Of a stretch of DNA of 64,000 bases, positions 36,662-48,966 are shown one piece after another (positions within the stretch are counted from its first letter, which is position 1; each line of letters begins with the position of its first letter). The translations under genes were made by a program, and so were the position numbers. The notes below the pieces were generated by a model. It was not told the DNA's origin and ran no database searches. It saw only the letters and a program-made list of their open reading frames with translations. This DNA is from Monocercomonoides exilis (Eukaryota > Preaxostyla > Oxymonadida > Polymastigidae): contig LSRY02000029.1 of NCBI GenBank assembly GCA_001643675.2, positions 1-64,000 on the forward strand, given 5' to 3'.

Positions 36662-38913
36662 TTGTTTGCTCTTTGTCAAATCAACTCATCTAATTCAATA
36701 TTCTGTCCAATAAACGACTTCATTCATATTATTCTCGGCATCATAAATATCTTTCGACTGATTTCACATTTCTCAACTGTTTCTTTTTCTTCGCCTTCAT
36801 CTTCGTCTTCGCCTTCTTTTATTTCTTCATCATCCTCCTCCTCCTCTTCTTCTTCTTCTTCACCTTCTTCTTCTTCTTCAACATCGTCATCAAAAACAGC
36901 AGCAGTCAAATTCTACAAGAAAGAAAACGTAAATAACGATTCATCTTCATCTTCCTCTTCATCCGAACTGTCAGAAGTGAATTCTTCACAAGAAAGAGCC
37001 GAAAAAGAAGAAATTAACGAAAACATCGGAGACTTCAAAAGAAAACATGCGCAGCATCTGCAGCTTCCTATGATCCTTCCGCCACAAGAAGCAACTCTTC
37101 AAAATCCATCTTATGTGCCTCGAAGACAAAGACAGAGAAAAAGCAATCAAAATTCAACACAAACATTTTTGACTCATTCAATTGCTGCCATTGGCACAGG
37201 AACAGGAACATCTCCTTCTTCATTGCCAAATGAATCTTTTCTTTCTCTTCCTCAGTCATCTTCTTCTTATTCTCCTTCATCTTCATCTTCCTCATCTTCA
37301 TCTTCATCTTCTCCAGCAATGACAGATCTCTCTCTCTCCACCCTCGATCACACTATCGCTCTGAGATTGAAATGCGCTCCGCATAAGAGCAATGCATCCT
37401 CTCGTCCTCCGACGATTTCTCAACCGCTGCGCACAAGTGGCTGCTGCTTCTGGTGCTTCACGTTCTTCTTCCTCTTCCTCTTCTTTCTCGTTGCTTCGTT
37501 CTTCAAGAAACAGATTTCTGACAGGAGAAGAGCAGCAGATGAAGAGGATGCAGCAAGAGTTCGGAAGAAGAAGGAAAAAACAATATTTTGTTTTCCCACC
37601 AGATGTGTTTGAGGCGCTGCCGCTGTTTGCAGAGTTTCGGATGGTGGAGCAATATGTGAAGAATCTGGAGAAAAGGAAGAAGTTGAAGGCAATACAGATA
37701 AAGGAAAAGAAGAGGATCAAGAAGTGATTTTGGAGGATTCAATGAACAACATCAAAGCAGTTGTTTCAAAAGCAAATATTATCAAACGGAAGTAGAAAAG
37801 AGTGCAAACGCCAAAGAATCCATATAAACTGACAAAAAACTTGAAACGAACAATAATGAGCCAAAACCAGAGCCACTTTCATCAAAAGTCCTGCAAAAAC
37901 AGCAGCATCAGTACACAACACAATCACCTTTTCCACAACCTAAACAGTACTCTTCAGAACGATGAACCTTTAAGAAAGATACACATAATACGAGGAAAGC
38001 GAATGGACGGCGAATGGAGAGGAGTCTGAGGGAGATCGTTGATTGTGAACATCCAAGAGATGGAAATGGTGGGAGGAGCTGTTTGTGCACCAACAACGCA
38101 GCTGTCACCTGCTGTTGGAGGAGGAGGAGGAGTGAAGACATTGGGCGTGATGGGGATGAAGAATTTCAACAAAGAAGTGACATGGGCGATGCCGGATGAG
38201 TTTCAGAATAAGAAAGGGAAAATGGATGATGAAGAGGCGAAGATCACGTTTTATTCGTTGGAATTTGATGACAAGAGAGAAAAACTGCTTCGGCTGATGA
38301 AACAACAGGAAATACAGAAGAAGAGGAATGAGAAAGAAGAGAAAGAGAGGAAAGGAAGAAGAAAGAAGAGCGGGAGTGCAGGAAAATGGAGAAAATGGCG
38401 AAGAAGATAGAGGAAAAAGATAAGAATCTGTTTAGCAGCATCCAAGGAATACTACAACCACACCTTGAGACATGCACGCCGACCAACCAGATGGAGAGCA
38501 AAAAGGCCAGTGAGGCGCAGCAAGAGGAAAAAGAAAGTCAAACGCCATTTTTGACAAGAGAGCGGAAATTGGACTGCATGTTGAATGATTTAGCGAATTC
38601 TGACCTGGAAGATTTGAGCGATGAATTGGATGTGCCCTGCCGCAATGTGCAAATCAAAAGCGAGGAAAATGGGCAATTTGTGTGGAAGATGAGGAAAGTG
38701 CCTGTGTATGCAGCAGCTGATGCGAGGCAGACAAGAACGCGGTTGGATCTGATGAGCGCGCTGAAGAGCGGGCCGAGACAGAGCAGAGAAGAGCTGCAAA
38801 GAGGAAGAGGGATGAAGTGGAGGGGCTGGTGGCCGTACAACGAGGAAGCAGAGATGATACACAGAAAGGGAAATAAAGGAGCAAGGAAAGGATCGCCTCT
38901 GCTGTTTCAGTAG
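36662..38913 (+). pseudogene. Ser-rich, coiled-coil gene, decayed copy B
   Basis: Counterpart of the gene at 21523-24091. The first frame (36662-37612) holds the poly-Ser acidic start and QNPSYVPRRQRQRKSNQNS. The frame then changes near 37370-37392, where copy B is one base shorter than copy A, and continues as MHPLVLRRFLNRCAQVAAAS and DVFEALPLFAEFRMVEQYV to 37727. After a run of stops the C-terminal blocks resume at 38039-38410 (coiled coil with REKLLRLMKQQEIQKK) and 38386-38913 (LDCMLNDLANSDLEDLSDEL, GQFVWKMRKV). About 480 bp present in copy A near 22550-23050 are missing. Both copies are broken by different lesions. The product family is unknown. Confidence 0.6.
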
Positions 38914-40730
38914 GAGAAAGGGATGAGAACATTCGGTCAGAGCAGCATGCCTGGAATAAAAGATGTGATGTCAAAACTGTTTTCTTCGCTTTCGTTCTCA
39001 AAGTTGGCGTCTTTCTTCACGTAGCAGAATTCAATGGCGATGGATCTGAAATAGAAATATTCTGGCCTCAATTTGGTTGTGCCTTTATATTCAGCTGCTG
39101 ATTTTACAGCAAATACAAACATTGCTCTAAATCCTCTTTCTCATTGATCTTCGTCATTTGTAAAATCGTCATTGTTTATGAACATCCAACAACAATCTTC
39201 TCCTTCTCTCAGAACATCTTTATCTCCTTCCCTTTTATCTCAAGCTGTTCATACATCTTCTACTAATTCAACTATTCCAACCCCACTTCCGCTATCACTT
39301 CTTGCCTTAACTTCTTCTTCTTCTTTTCTTTCATTCAACTCCCCTCGAATTCATCGTCAGGCCTCATCTTTCATTTCTATTCAGAAGCACAGATAATTAT
39401 TTATTCTAACACAGAATGTCAGCTGAAATTACATGTCAACGGAAACGATTCTATTTTTAGCATTGAATATCGGAGCAGAAGGCATTCAACGGAAAAATGA
39501 GATAGAATCTTATTTTTTAATTTGGAAGCTGAAGCATTTGCAGTGAAAACAGAAAGGACATTGTGGCTATTTTTGTTTGAAATGGCTGGGCTCCTAAAAA
39601 AGCCTTTGGAAGATTTCACAGCAGCGAAACCACGATGAATTGTTGGAAATGAAATAAAGGGAAAATCAATTTTGAGGAAAAGGCTTATTTGAAGGAAAAT
39701 TTCAAAGAGGTGGTTGCGCTAATCGGTTACAAGCAAGTTGAAATCGGAAAGCTGAAGAAAATATAAACTGAAGAAAATTGCCTGATATATATGAATATAT
39801 TTCTTTTGAAGATACCACAGCAATGAATCTTTTTTCATGAGCTTAATTTGTAGTTGATGGAGAAGAAAAATTAGATGAGGTAATGACGAAGAAATATTTT
39901 TGTCTTGTTGATGAATGAGATTTTCGAAAAAATAAGTGATGATATATGCTTCAGTTGAAAAAGCTATGAAAGTTCATGTATTTTTCTTTCATGGAAAATG
40001 GAAGAAATCTGATGAAAACAGATAAAGTCCATCATTTACAGTGATTTTTGTATCAGCTGCACTGAATGTGAGTGTTTGAGTGGAACAAATATTGAAGTGA
40101 AGAGGGTGAGAGATGCGTCTTGGATAAGAGAAATGAAGCTGTGGAGGGAATACTCGATGATGGCACATGGGGTCTGTTGGGGTCTGCCACAGGCATCAAC
40201 GTCAATTCCATTGCTGAAATCAATTTTATTCAAAGCGATGAGGAGTCTTCTGTTAAAATAGGATTTATCCTATGTTCCACAATTTCGTTTAACGCTTGAT
40301 GAATTCGATGAAACGAATAAAATGAATGAAGATTTGTTGGCTGTGCTAAGGCGAAGAAAAATAGAAAATTTACTGCTTTTGATCAAATTAATTCAATAAT
40401 TTTGTTTTCTTTTTTCTTTTATATTCTTCTTTTTTAATGTTTTCTTTGCAACATTTTGTTTTTCCAGTTTTGAATTTTCTGTTAACCTTTTAAAGATAAA
40501 TTTTGCATTTTTTTTTAAAAAACTTGATCAAAATAACACTTTTTCATCAAAAACGTTAAAAAGTTATGTTTTTTTTCATATAAATAAATAAAACAAATAT
40601 GCATCTAAGAAATAAAGTGTAAAAACTTGCAAATTATCAATTTAACTATTCGATCTAAAATTTCCACAACGAAATTTATTTTTTCGGTTTTTGATCTTTT
40701 TTATGATTTCAAAAAAAATCACCCATTTCC
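36930..40730 (+). repeat. segmental duplication, copy B
   Basis: Direct counterpart of 21530-26035, with the same order of blocks and the same antisense beta-helix fragment near its end. The two copies are separated by the nested mariner/hAT insertion. Confidence 0.85.
40036..40233 (-). pseudogene. beta-helix family fragment
   Basis: Encodes NGIDVDACGRPQQTPCAIIE followed by YSL, the same signature as the 25.4-kb fragment, in a short frame that opens and closes within 66 codons. Duplicated together with copy B. Confidence 0.7.
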
Positions 40731-40986
40731 TTTATCAAAAATTTTCTTCTTCATTTCATCAATTTCTTCGAATTAAGGAATGGTTTATCAACTGACTCAT
40801 TCACTTTATTGACTTGTGATTTTGTATTAAAAAATAATGAAGAAATAAATGCTATTAAAAAACTCTCAAAAAGTGCAGCTTCATTTCACGCCAACATCAT
40901 TTTCTATGACTTTTGAATCTTGCATTTTAACAATAATACAGCAACCAGAAAACAACTGAAATTTGATTTTTGCATAAACAGTTTTG

Positions 40987-41227
40987 GCAAAAAATACCTG
41001 ACAAGATCGATATCTCAATCACAGCAAAAAGAAAAATTCTGTTAATTTTCCTCAAAATTCTATTTCTCAGAGATTTCGATATATATTTTTTCTGAGCTCA
41101 AGCGAAGCTGTCCTGAAAGTCTTGTATGTCTCGTGAGTTTGTATTGATGAGATATATTTTGAGGAAAATTAACAGTATTTTTCTTCTGGCTGTGATTGAG
41201 ATATCGATCTTGTCCGGTATTTTTTGC
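40987..41227. repeat. 240-bp fold-back element
   Basis: Inverted arms (40987-41059 and about 41155-41227) start GCAAAAAATACC and share GATCGATATCTCAATCACAG and TTAATTTTCCTCAAAAT, separated by a loop of about 95 bp. This looks like a MITE or fold-back repeat; no coding capacity. Confidence 0.85.
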
Positions 41228-41481
41228 GATGTACGGAATTATTTGCAGAAACTGTAATAAGCAAATGAATGAATGATATTTTTGTTCATTGGAATAAAAA
41301 GTCAACAATAACAAAATCTTCACTCATTCCACGCTCCACGGTAAAGTTTCATATTGTAAAGAAATGATTCTTACACAGATTGCATTTATTGAAAATGCTA
41401 TAATTGTTTGGATGATCTGAAAACAGTGAGAAGAAAAAAAATTCAACAATTGTATTGATTTGATTTTTAAAATTAATAAAT

Positions 41482-41540
41482 TAAGCCTGGGTGACGTGAT
41501 GAAAAAATTTTGTCACGTCCCTCACCAAATTTCCACTTTG

Positions 41541-41579
<39 letters not shown>

Positions 41580-44500
41580 AGGATGATGGCAATTATTTCA
41601 AAAGCAATAGTAATATAAATAATTTATGAAAGGATTAATATAACATGTTTTTGAAAAATGTCATTTGATCAATATGTACCACAATTATATGATTTTTTAA
41701 ACAAATCATACTTTTGTACCATTCAAAAAAATGCACAAAATCTCAAAGGAATGAGTGAACATTGGTATAATCATGAACATATTGAGATTGTATTGTTTTA
41801 TAACTTATCTTTCAACTTTTTTTCGTTCAACAAAATAAATAATAATTGAGTTGTTTTCCATTTGTTTAATTATCATGAAAGCGTGGAGATTGAACGCTCC
41901 CGAATAATGTTGCAATGCGTAGCTGTTGATATTTTAGTTTTCTTGTTCATAAAAATTCATTTATGCATTTTTTTTTGTTGAAATGCTTTATGAACAGGAA
42001 GATTGCGATGAGAAAGATCACAAACAGAAAATCGAAAAATAAACAAAGAAGAATACAATTCTGTTTTCCTTTTAGATCTTTTCAACAGACTGAAAAAATA
42101 CTTGAAAATCAGAAAATGTCTTTGGAAAATGATATTCTATTGTGGGAGCACGAGGTATATTGAAAAGCAATAGTAAGTTTCTGAAACACTGGCCTTCTCG
42201 ATATTTTTTGATAGAAAAAATTGTAAAAAGATGATTGATGGAAAAGAAAAAAGAAGAAGAATCGAATGAAAAACTTTTTGTAGATTTTTGTGAGTGAAGA
42301 CTTTAGCTTATCAACGTATTTTCTTCGGAATTGCTATCGATTTGTTCATATTATCTCCTAAAAGTTGCTTTGAACAAGAAGGAATATGAAGTCTTGTGAA
42401 AAAAAGTGGAAATAGCATTGATTGCTTCGAGTTGCATTGTTGGATATCACGTATGAGAAATTCTGTTCCGCTTATTACACAATTGTATTATTATTTTCGG
42501 ATTATTCTATTAGAAATTCCCAGAAAAACTGTATTTGAAAAAATTGAGGTTTTCAAATATCTCAAGAACAACGTTTACCAACTTGTCTTGGTTATCAGTC
42601 AACTTGGAAGTTTTTTGATCAACAGATAAAAAAAAAGATTTGGAAAGTGTTGTTAAAAATTAGTTGTGTTGTTTGAGAGAAGAAGCAAGAGAATTTGTTG
42701 AATTTTCAGAACGAGTTGATTGGAAAAGAAAAGAAAAAGAAAAAGAAGGAGAAAAAGAAAAAAAAAGAAGAGCTCATTTTAATAAGATAACTTAATGAAA
42801 TTTAACAATTTCTTTCAAACGTTTATATCCACGAATGAAGAAAATTTTGGGCTTATCAACGACATTGCTCAGATATTCAGAAATGCAAAAGAAAATTGCA
42901 GTGATGCAAACAACAGATCCTTTTTTTTTGAAGCATCCACGTCAAATAGAACTGTGATGATTGAATACTTGTTGAAAGGTGAGACAACGAAAGCGCTATT
43001 GGAGTTAATGAACAGGATCAAAACAAATTTGAAGAAGTTTAAAGAAAAGATATGTTAGGATAAGTTATCAAAAGGATAAAAGACAAAGGATTCAGAAATT
43101 CCATTATAAGCTTTCATTAAGTATTATTTTTTTCTCAACGAAAAGAATAACTCCTCTCAGTCAATAAATATCGCAGTGTATATTGTGAATGTTAATGGAA
43201 ATGAAACGTTCATATTTTATTCTATCTGAATTTTTGTTTTTCTTTTTTCATCACATCACAATTCAACAAACAATTGAATAATTTTGAAAAAGAAAGAATT
43301 TTTCTATTTTAACTTCGAAATGGAGCAAAGTTATAAAGAGGAAAAAAAGAACAACATCAAACTTTGGAAAGAAAACAATCAATTATCAATAACAATACAA
43401 CAAGTGATATTTATTAAATGAATCAAACATTTTAATGAGGAAGAAATACAGCTGTTATGAAAAGGTTTATTCTTATTTTTTATTATCCATAAGTTTGATT
43501 GTATCTTTCTCAGCCTCAGCCTCTGCAGTCTCATCTGTTAAAGCAGCACCATTAACATAGTTATCTTGCTTAAAGAATTCTTAATAATTTGACTTCATAT
43601 CATAAAATCCACGAGAAACTCCATTTGCTTATTCATTAACATTCCTTTTTTACAAAGAATTGTTCATGGGAAAAAAAATAGTATAAATTTATACAAATTT
43701 TCGTGTTATATATCGAAGCTTTTTAATTCGTAATTTCTTTAATGCACACTATGATCTGCGTGTTGCTCATATGTTCAAAAAAACCACTTTGAAAATGTGG
43801 ATGAGATATAAAAAAGGATGAAGAGGAGAAGAGGAAGTTTATGTTGGTAATTTAATTGTGATTTATAAACTCAGATCTTAAGGGAAGTGAAGCACTGGCA
43901 ATGTGAAGATGCTTTTCCGGAAAAGAAAGATGGGAGAGAGGCGGATTTTGTTGCATAATTTTGAAAAGTTGTATTTTTTCTTCTGTAACTTTCGCTTCGA
44001 ATGAATATATAAATTATAAATGATTGAGTTTGCTTGAACATACCAAAAAGTCACTTCAACTGTTTCACGCGTAATAGAACGCATTCAAATTATTCAGCGA
44101 CTATCAATTTCGAAAAACTTTCTTCGAGGAAGAAATGCTCCTCATCAAAAACAAGTTTTTTCTACGTTATTAGATAATTCCGCTTTTGCTTTTATGCTTG
44201 ACTTGCTTTCAAAATGAAACCTCAACAGTTCTTTCTGTAACTGACTCGTCAATATTGAGATGAAAAGGATTCCGTTCAATTCCTCACATATGGGTGATTA
44301 TTTTTGAAATCATATTTTCTTTAAGAAAATTTTCGGTTTCAATTTCTTGCGTAGAATTAATGACAATGAACACAAATAAGAAATTATTTCAATAAATATT
44401 ATTTCTGTCATTCTTTCCCGTCAAAGAATATTTTATGATTCAATAAAATGAATATTACATTTCAACAAAAGTTTTATTTTCGAATTCATAAAACTCTTAT

Positions 44501-45211
44501 AATTATGCACACCACGAAAAAAGTTATGATTAAAAAAATAATCACCCATATGCTTTTGAAAAATGTTTATAACAAATATTCGTCAAATTCACGATTAGAT
44601 TGTATATGTATAAAAACGATATATTTTTTAAGAAAGAAATAAGCAGTTTAATAAGTCAGAAAAACCTGTTCAATTATCTTTCTCTCAAAGTTAATTTTCC
44701 AAAACAAATATGAATTAGGATTCTCTGTTTTTTTTTCATTTTAAGCATTCTTCTTTCCTTTTAAAATAGATTAATGATTGTTTCAAAAAACGAAATGTTA
44801 TGGAAGAAGTTCAAAATGAAAAAGCACAACCAACAATTTTAAAAATATAAGTTACATTTTGTTCTTTTTTCTTTTTCTTATTTTTTTGTATCACTGGCAG
44901 GAAGTGATGCTGTGACGTCAGTGATTTCATTGACGTGTCAAAATTCCGATTTCTGCTTTTAGGTCAGTGAAAAATGCATTATAGCAAATTTGATTTGACA
45001 AATATTTTTTCAAATTTTTTGTCTTTGAACTTAAAGAGAATAAAATAAATTATTTCGATTTAATTTTTTTGAAAATATTTATTCAACATCTTTTTATTTA
45101 TATTTTATTATATTTTTATTTTTTTTTATTTTTTTGTGACGTTGAAAAATCTGTCACGTCCGTCAAAATCCAAATACGTAGCGTCAGAAATCAGTACGTC
45201 ACCCAGGCTTA
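41482..45211. mobile_element. hAT-type element without a recognisable transposase
   Basis: Inverted ends TAAGCCTGGGTGACGT and its complement. Flanking 8-mers TAATAAAT and TAATTTAT agree at six of eight positions, compatible with an aged hAT target duplication. The first eight bases (TAAGCCTG) equal those of the hAT element at 28946. Subterminal TGACGTCA-like motifs recur near both ends (41495-41525; 44907-44935; 45136-45200), and a 39-A run lies at 41538-41576. Interior frames (for example 42795-43058) match nothing; the rest is AT-rich. Probably a non-autonomous or very old relative. Confidence 0.7.
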
Positions 45212-45237
45212 TAATTTATATTTTATTCGATCAATTA

Positions 45238-47584
45238 CCGTTGGTGGAAAAAGCGGTCGTTGGTGGGAAAAGCGGTAGTTCAAGTTGTTTGAAAAGAAGA
45301 ATCTTTTGGTAAAAAACATTAAAATTGGAAAGATTTAGAACATTCACACCTGTGAAAGTTCAATGTGATGAATTTTTTATTTATCGACTGGTTGCAAGAC
45401 AGAAAAGTTCTCTGAACCTTCGCAATTTGAACAGCAGTTTGAACAAACTGCAGTTATCAAAAATACTTCATTGCATTGAATAATCAGAAGAAACAACTTG
45501 AAGATAATGTGATTTATTCTGGAATAGCTGTTTGGAAACAAATTTTGATCTTTTTGAATGAAACTTTGTCAAAAAAGTTTTTGATCGAATGTGTAATAAT
45601 GGACGCAACAAAAAAAAAATCACTCCAAACCTTCTTCATTGTTTGGTGGCAACATCAGACTTCCGAAAATATTCATCTCCATCACGAAAGATCTTCGAAA
45701 TAAAAAAGAAATACTCTCCATCATGGAAAGCTGCAGTAGGTTCCAATTTGATTTCAAACGGTGCATGGGAAAGAGGAATAGCAGCAATGAAAACAAATCG
45801 GGAAGTGGGGAAAATTGGTAGACCATCAATAATTACAAGTGAACAACTGGAAAGAGTTGAAAATCAAGTCATCACACTGCTGTCCGAACAAAAAATTATC
45901 AGAGTGAAGGACGTTCAATCGATGGTTTTACGAGTTGATCTTTTTGTTTTTTTGATAAAGTTGTTTTTTTAGATCCAGGAAGTTTTTAATACAAGTTGTG
46001 AAAGCGACGAAGAAAGGAAAAAAGTTAATTCGAAATATGCCTTTGATCTCATAAAAAGAAGCTCAATATTAAAGGCATGCATTTTCAGGCCTATGGAAAT
46101 TGCAAAAATCTGTGCGCAATCACCAGAAACAATTCGTGAATGGTTCCAAAAGTTGACTTCCGTCATTACAGCGAATAACATTGATTCGACAGACATTTAC
46201 AACTTTGATGAATCTTCTGTTCGTATTGGAGAAGGAACAGAAAAGCTTATTGTTTGCCCCAAAAACCAAACGCCGCATTCTCCTCCGACATTACCAAAAA
46301 CCGAAAATGCAACTTTATGTGTTTGCATTTGTGCCGACGGGTCTCATCTTCCACATATATTAATGTACCCACGAAAAAAGACACCACAAGAGTTTTCTTT
46401 TTTATCATCTTTAAATATATTATGCATTGGTTCTTCATCGGGTTGGATAAATTCGGAAACATTTCGATTTATCATAATTCAGAAATGGATTCCGTTGATA
46501 GCGAATAAACTGAAAGTGTCAAAATCTAAGAAAGCTCTGTTATTATTGGACAATCACCGTTCTCATTTTGATTCGGAGGTTATTTCGTTTGCTAATCATA
46601 ACAATATCATCATCGAAACCTTTCCTCCGAATATGACACACCTTTTCCAGCCGTGTGACAATTGCGTGTTTTCTCGATTAAAACTTGTTCTTCAAAATTC
46701 ATTTGTTAGACCTTCAAATTTTACGACTTCTTCTTTCCGAAAAGCTTTGGCAGATGTGTTGCCAGAAGCTTTGTCTGCTGCAACTTCTCCGTCTGTAATA
46801 AAATCTGCATTTTTAAACACTGGAGTTCATCCTGTTGCTGCTGCTCCTGTGTTATCCAAAGTGTGCGGCACAGCTTTGTCTTCAAAAAAATCATCTTCTT
46901 CAAATTTATCCACAACAGATCTGAAGAAAAGCGTATTTGGAGATTTTTCTCCAAAAGAAAAATGACAATTAAAAGAAAAAAGTCCGCAAATACCTGCGAT
47001 TGAGATTAAGAAAATGAAAATAACAAACGAAAAAGCAATTGCAAACGAGGAAAAAGAAGTAGAAGAAAAAGCAGAGCAAAACGAAAGCGAAGGATCGGAG
47101 ATAATGAAGAAAAGAAAAATTTGACATCGAAAAAGAAGAATTGATGATAATTATGTTTACGGAAATGAAATCAGTTGCATATATGAAAAGGAAGGAACAT
47201 TAACTTTTGATCAGAAAACAAAGTTAAGAACAAGAAAAAGGAGAAAAATTGAAGATGAATCCGATTCAGATATTGAAACCACAACAATTTGAATGGATCA
47301 ATTTTTATTTTGAAGTTTATGTGAATGAAGATATTATTTTTTAGAACTGCGTTAGTCTTATTTTTCCAATTCATATATCTTTTTAAATAAAAACAGGCTG
47401 TTGATGATAAAGTTTAATACCTTTTTTTCATTTATTTTTTCATATTTCTGTTCGACAAGCAATAATAATCAAAATTCAAAATGCTTCAGGCCATATCAAA
47501 AGAATAACAGGGAAGAAAAATAACATTATTTTAGTTCCTCCAACTACCGCTTTTCCCACCAACGACCGTTTTTTCCACCGATGG
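45238..47584 (+). mobile_element. pogo/Tigger-like element
   Basis: Terminal inverted repeats (left CCGTTGGTGGAAAAAGCGGT, right complement starting CCATCGGTGGAAAAAACGGT) each contain two tandem GGTGGRAAAARCGGT units. TA flanks both sides (45236-45237 and 47585-47586). It carries a pogo-family transposase on the + strand. Confidence 0.92.
45476..46965 (+). pseudogene. pogo/Tigger-type (DDE_1) transposase
   Basis: Exon 1 ends at 45924 and exon 2 starts at 45973; the 48-nt intron (gtttta to ttttag) is phase 0 and joins VKDVQSM to IQEVFNTS in frame. Exon 1 has a Tigger/CENP-B-like GRPSIITSEQLERVENQV block. Exon 2 has the catalytic core: TDIYNFDESSVRIG (first Asp), ALLLLDNHRSHFDS (second Asp) and FPPNMTHLFQPCDNCVFSRL (third Asp), the DDD pattern of pogo elements. 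It ends in TGA after KEK. The only visible lesion is in the N-terminal DNA-binding part, where the frame open from 45476 must change within an A10 run (45610-45619) to reach the conserved frame. An ATG at 45589 opens the second frame, so a shorter but catalytically complete protein is possible. Confidence 0.85.
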
Positions 47585-47586
47585 TA

Positions 47587-48966
47587 TTTGATTATTTTTT
47601 AATTATAACTATATATTTTTATTTTAAAATTTATTTATTTATTTTATATATTTTTTTTTATTTTGAAGTTGCCAACGGAATCAAAAAGTTGCATACCGTG
47701 TCGCGCAGGTCTAATAAGAAAAACACATCTTTCTAATTTTTTTGTTATTATAATATGAACATCTTTGAAATTATAGATACAATGCAGATTAAATTGGGAA
47801 ATTTGAATTAATGGAGGCATTTTAAATTAACCTCTATTAATTAGAATTAATGCCACTCAATTCAAATTAAAGCACAAAACTTAAAAATCACCATCCTAAT
47901 TCAAATTGGAATAGATCATTCAAATTAATTTTCATTAGGGGAATGAAATGAATTACGAGAATTTTTTTTTTGTTTTTATGAAATTCGTTAAATTATTTCG
48001 ATAACAGGTTTTCATCATTTTTGCCAAAAATAGTTGTTTTCATATTCATAAGATTATTCTCTTCAAAATTGTTTTTCAAACTTCTTGACAAATATATTGG
48101 AAAAATACTTTTTCTTGAAATAACAGTAAAAAATCTTGTTGTTCTATCAATTTACATTTTTTTTAACAATTCAATGACTTCTTTTTGAAAAGAATGTCAA
48201 ATATTTATTTCTTTTCATCTGAAGGTATCAATTTAATAAACATTTTGAAACAAAAGCATATAATTAAAAAATGAACTCCTTCATAAGCAAGTTTAAAAGT
48301 GTTCATAGAAAAAGTAAACAGAAATCAAAAATGAATAAAAAATCAAATGATCACTTTTATTCATAACGCAAATTCTTGTCTCAGAAATGAACATGTTTTC
48401 AAAGATCTGAATGCAGTTAAGTGCCTTTTGTCCTTTTTTGATTAAATATTATTTTCAATGTGAGATTCAGCAAGCCTTCAAAAACTCTTCGAAAAAGAAA
48501 CTGTATCGAAAGGGCTGAAAGGAAAAACAAATCAAAAAAAAAAAAAAAAATAGAAGAAATACAATACAGATATATTCGTCCTTTAACCGGTTTGCATAAT
48601 AATTCTTATTCATCAAGGTTTTCAATGAAAATGTTTATTATTTAAAAATAATATAATTCTATGAAATATTGAGTTTAAAACATTCATTGAGTTTTTTCTT
48701 TGGAATGCGTTTTGTTTTAATAAATGAAAAATAATTACATGAATAACATTTGATCGTTTGTTTTCGAAAACTGCAAACTGCTTGTGTTCAATTATTATGA
48801 ATATTATCAATTCAAAAATTTTTAGCTCGATAATAAGAATAACAATTCACAATTTTGTATTAAATCTTTTTATATCCAGTGAATCAAAACATATCCCACA
48901 CTGTTAGGAAGCTTTACGAACCATTTTCCTTTCCATATTTTCCCTTGCGTATATTTCACGAATCAA
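47587..48966. other. AT-rich intergenic with AATTAA clusters
   Basis: 47776-47789 (GATACAATGCAGAT) is repeated inverted at 54094-54107; both copies are followed inward by clusters of aaattaa/aatttgaa. No gene in this stretch. Confidence 0.45.
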
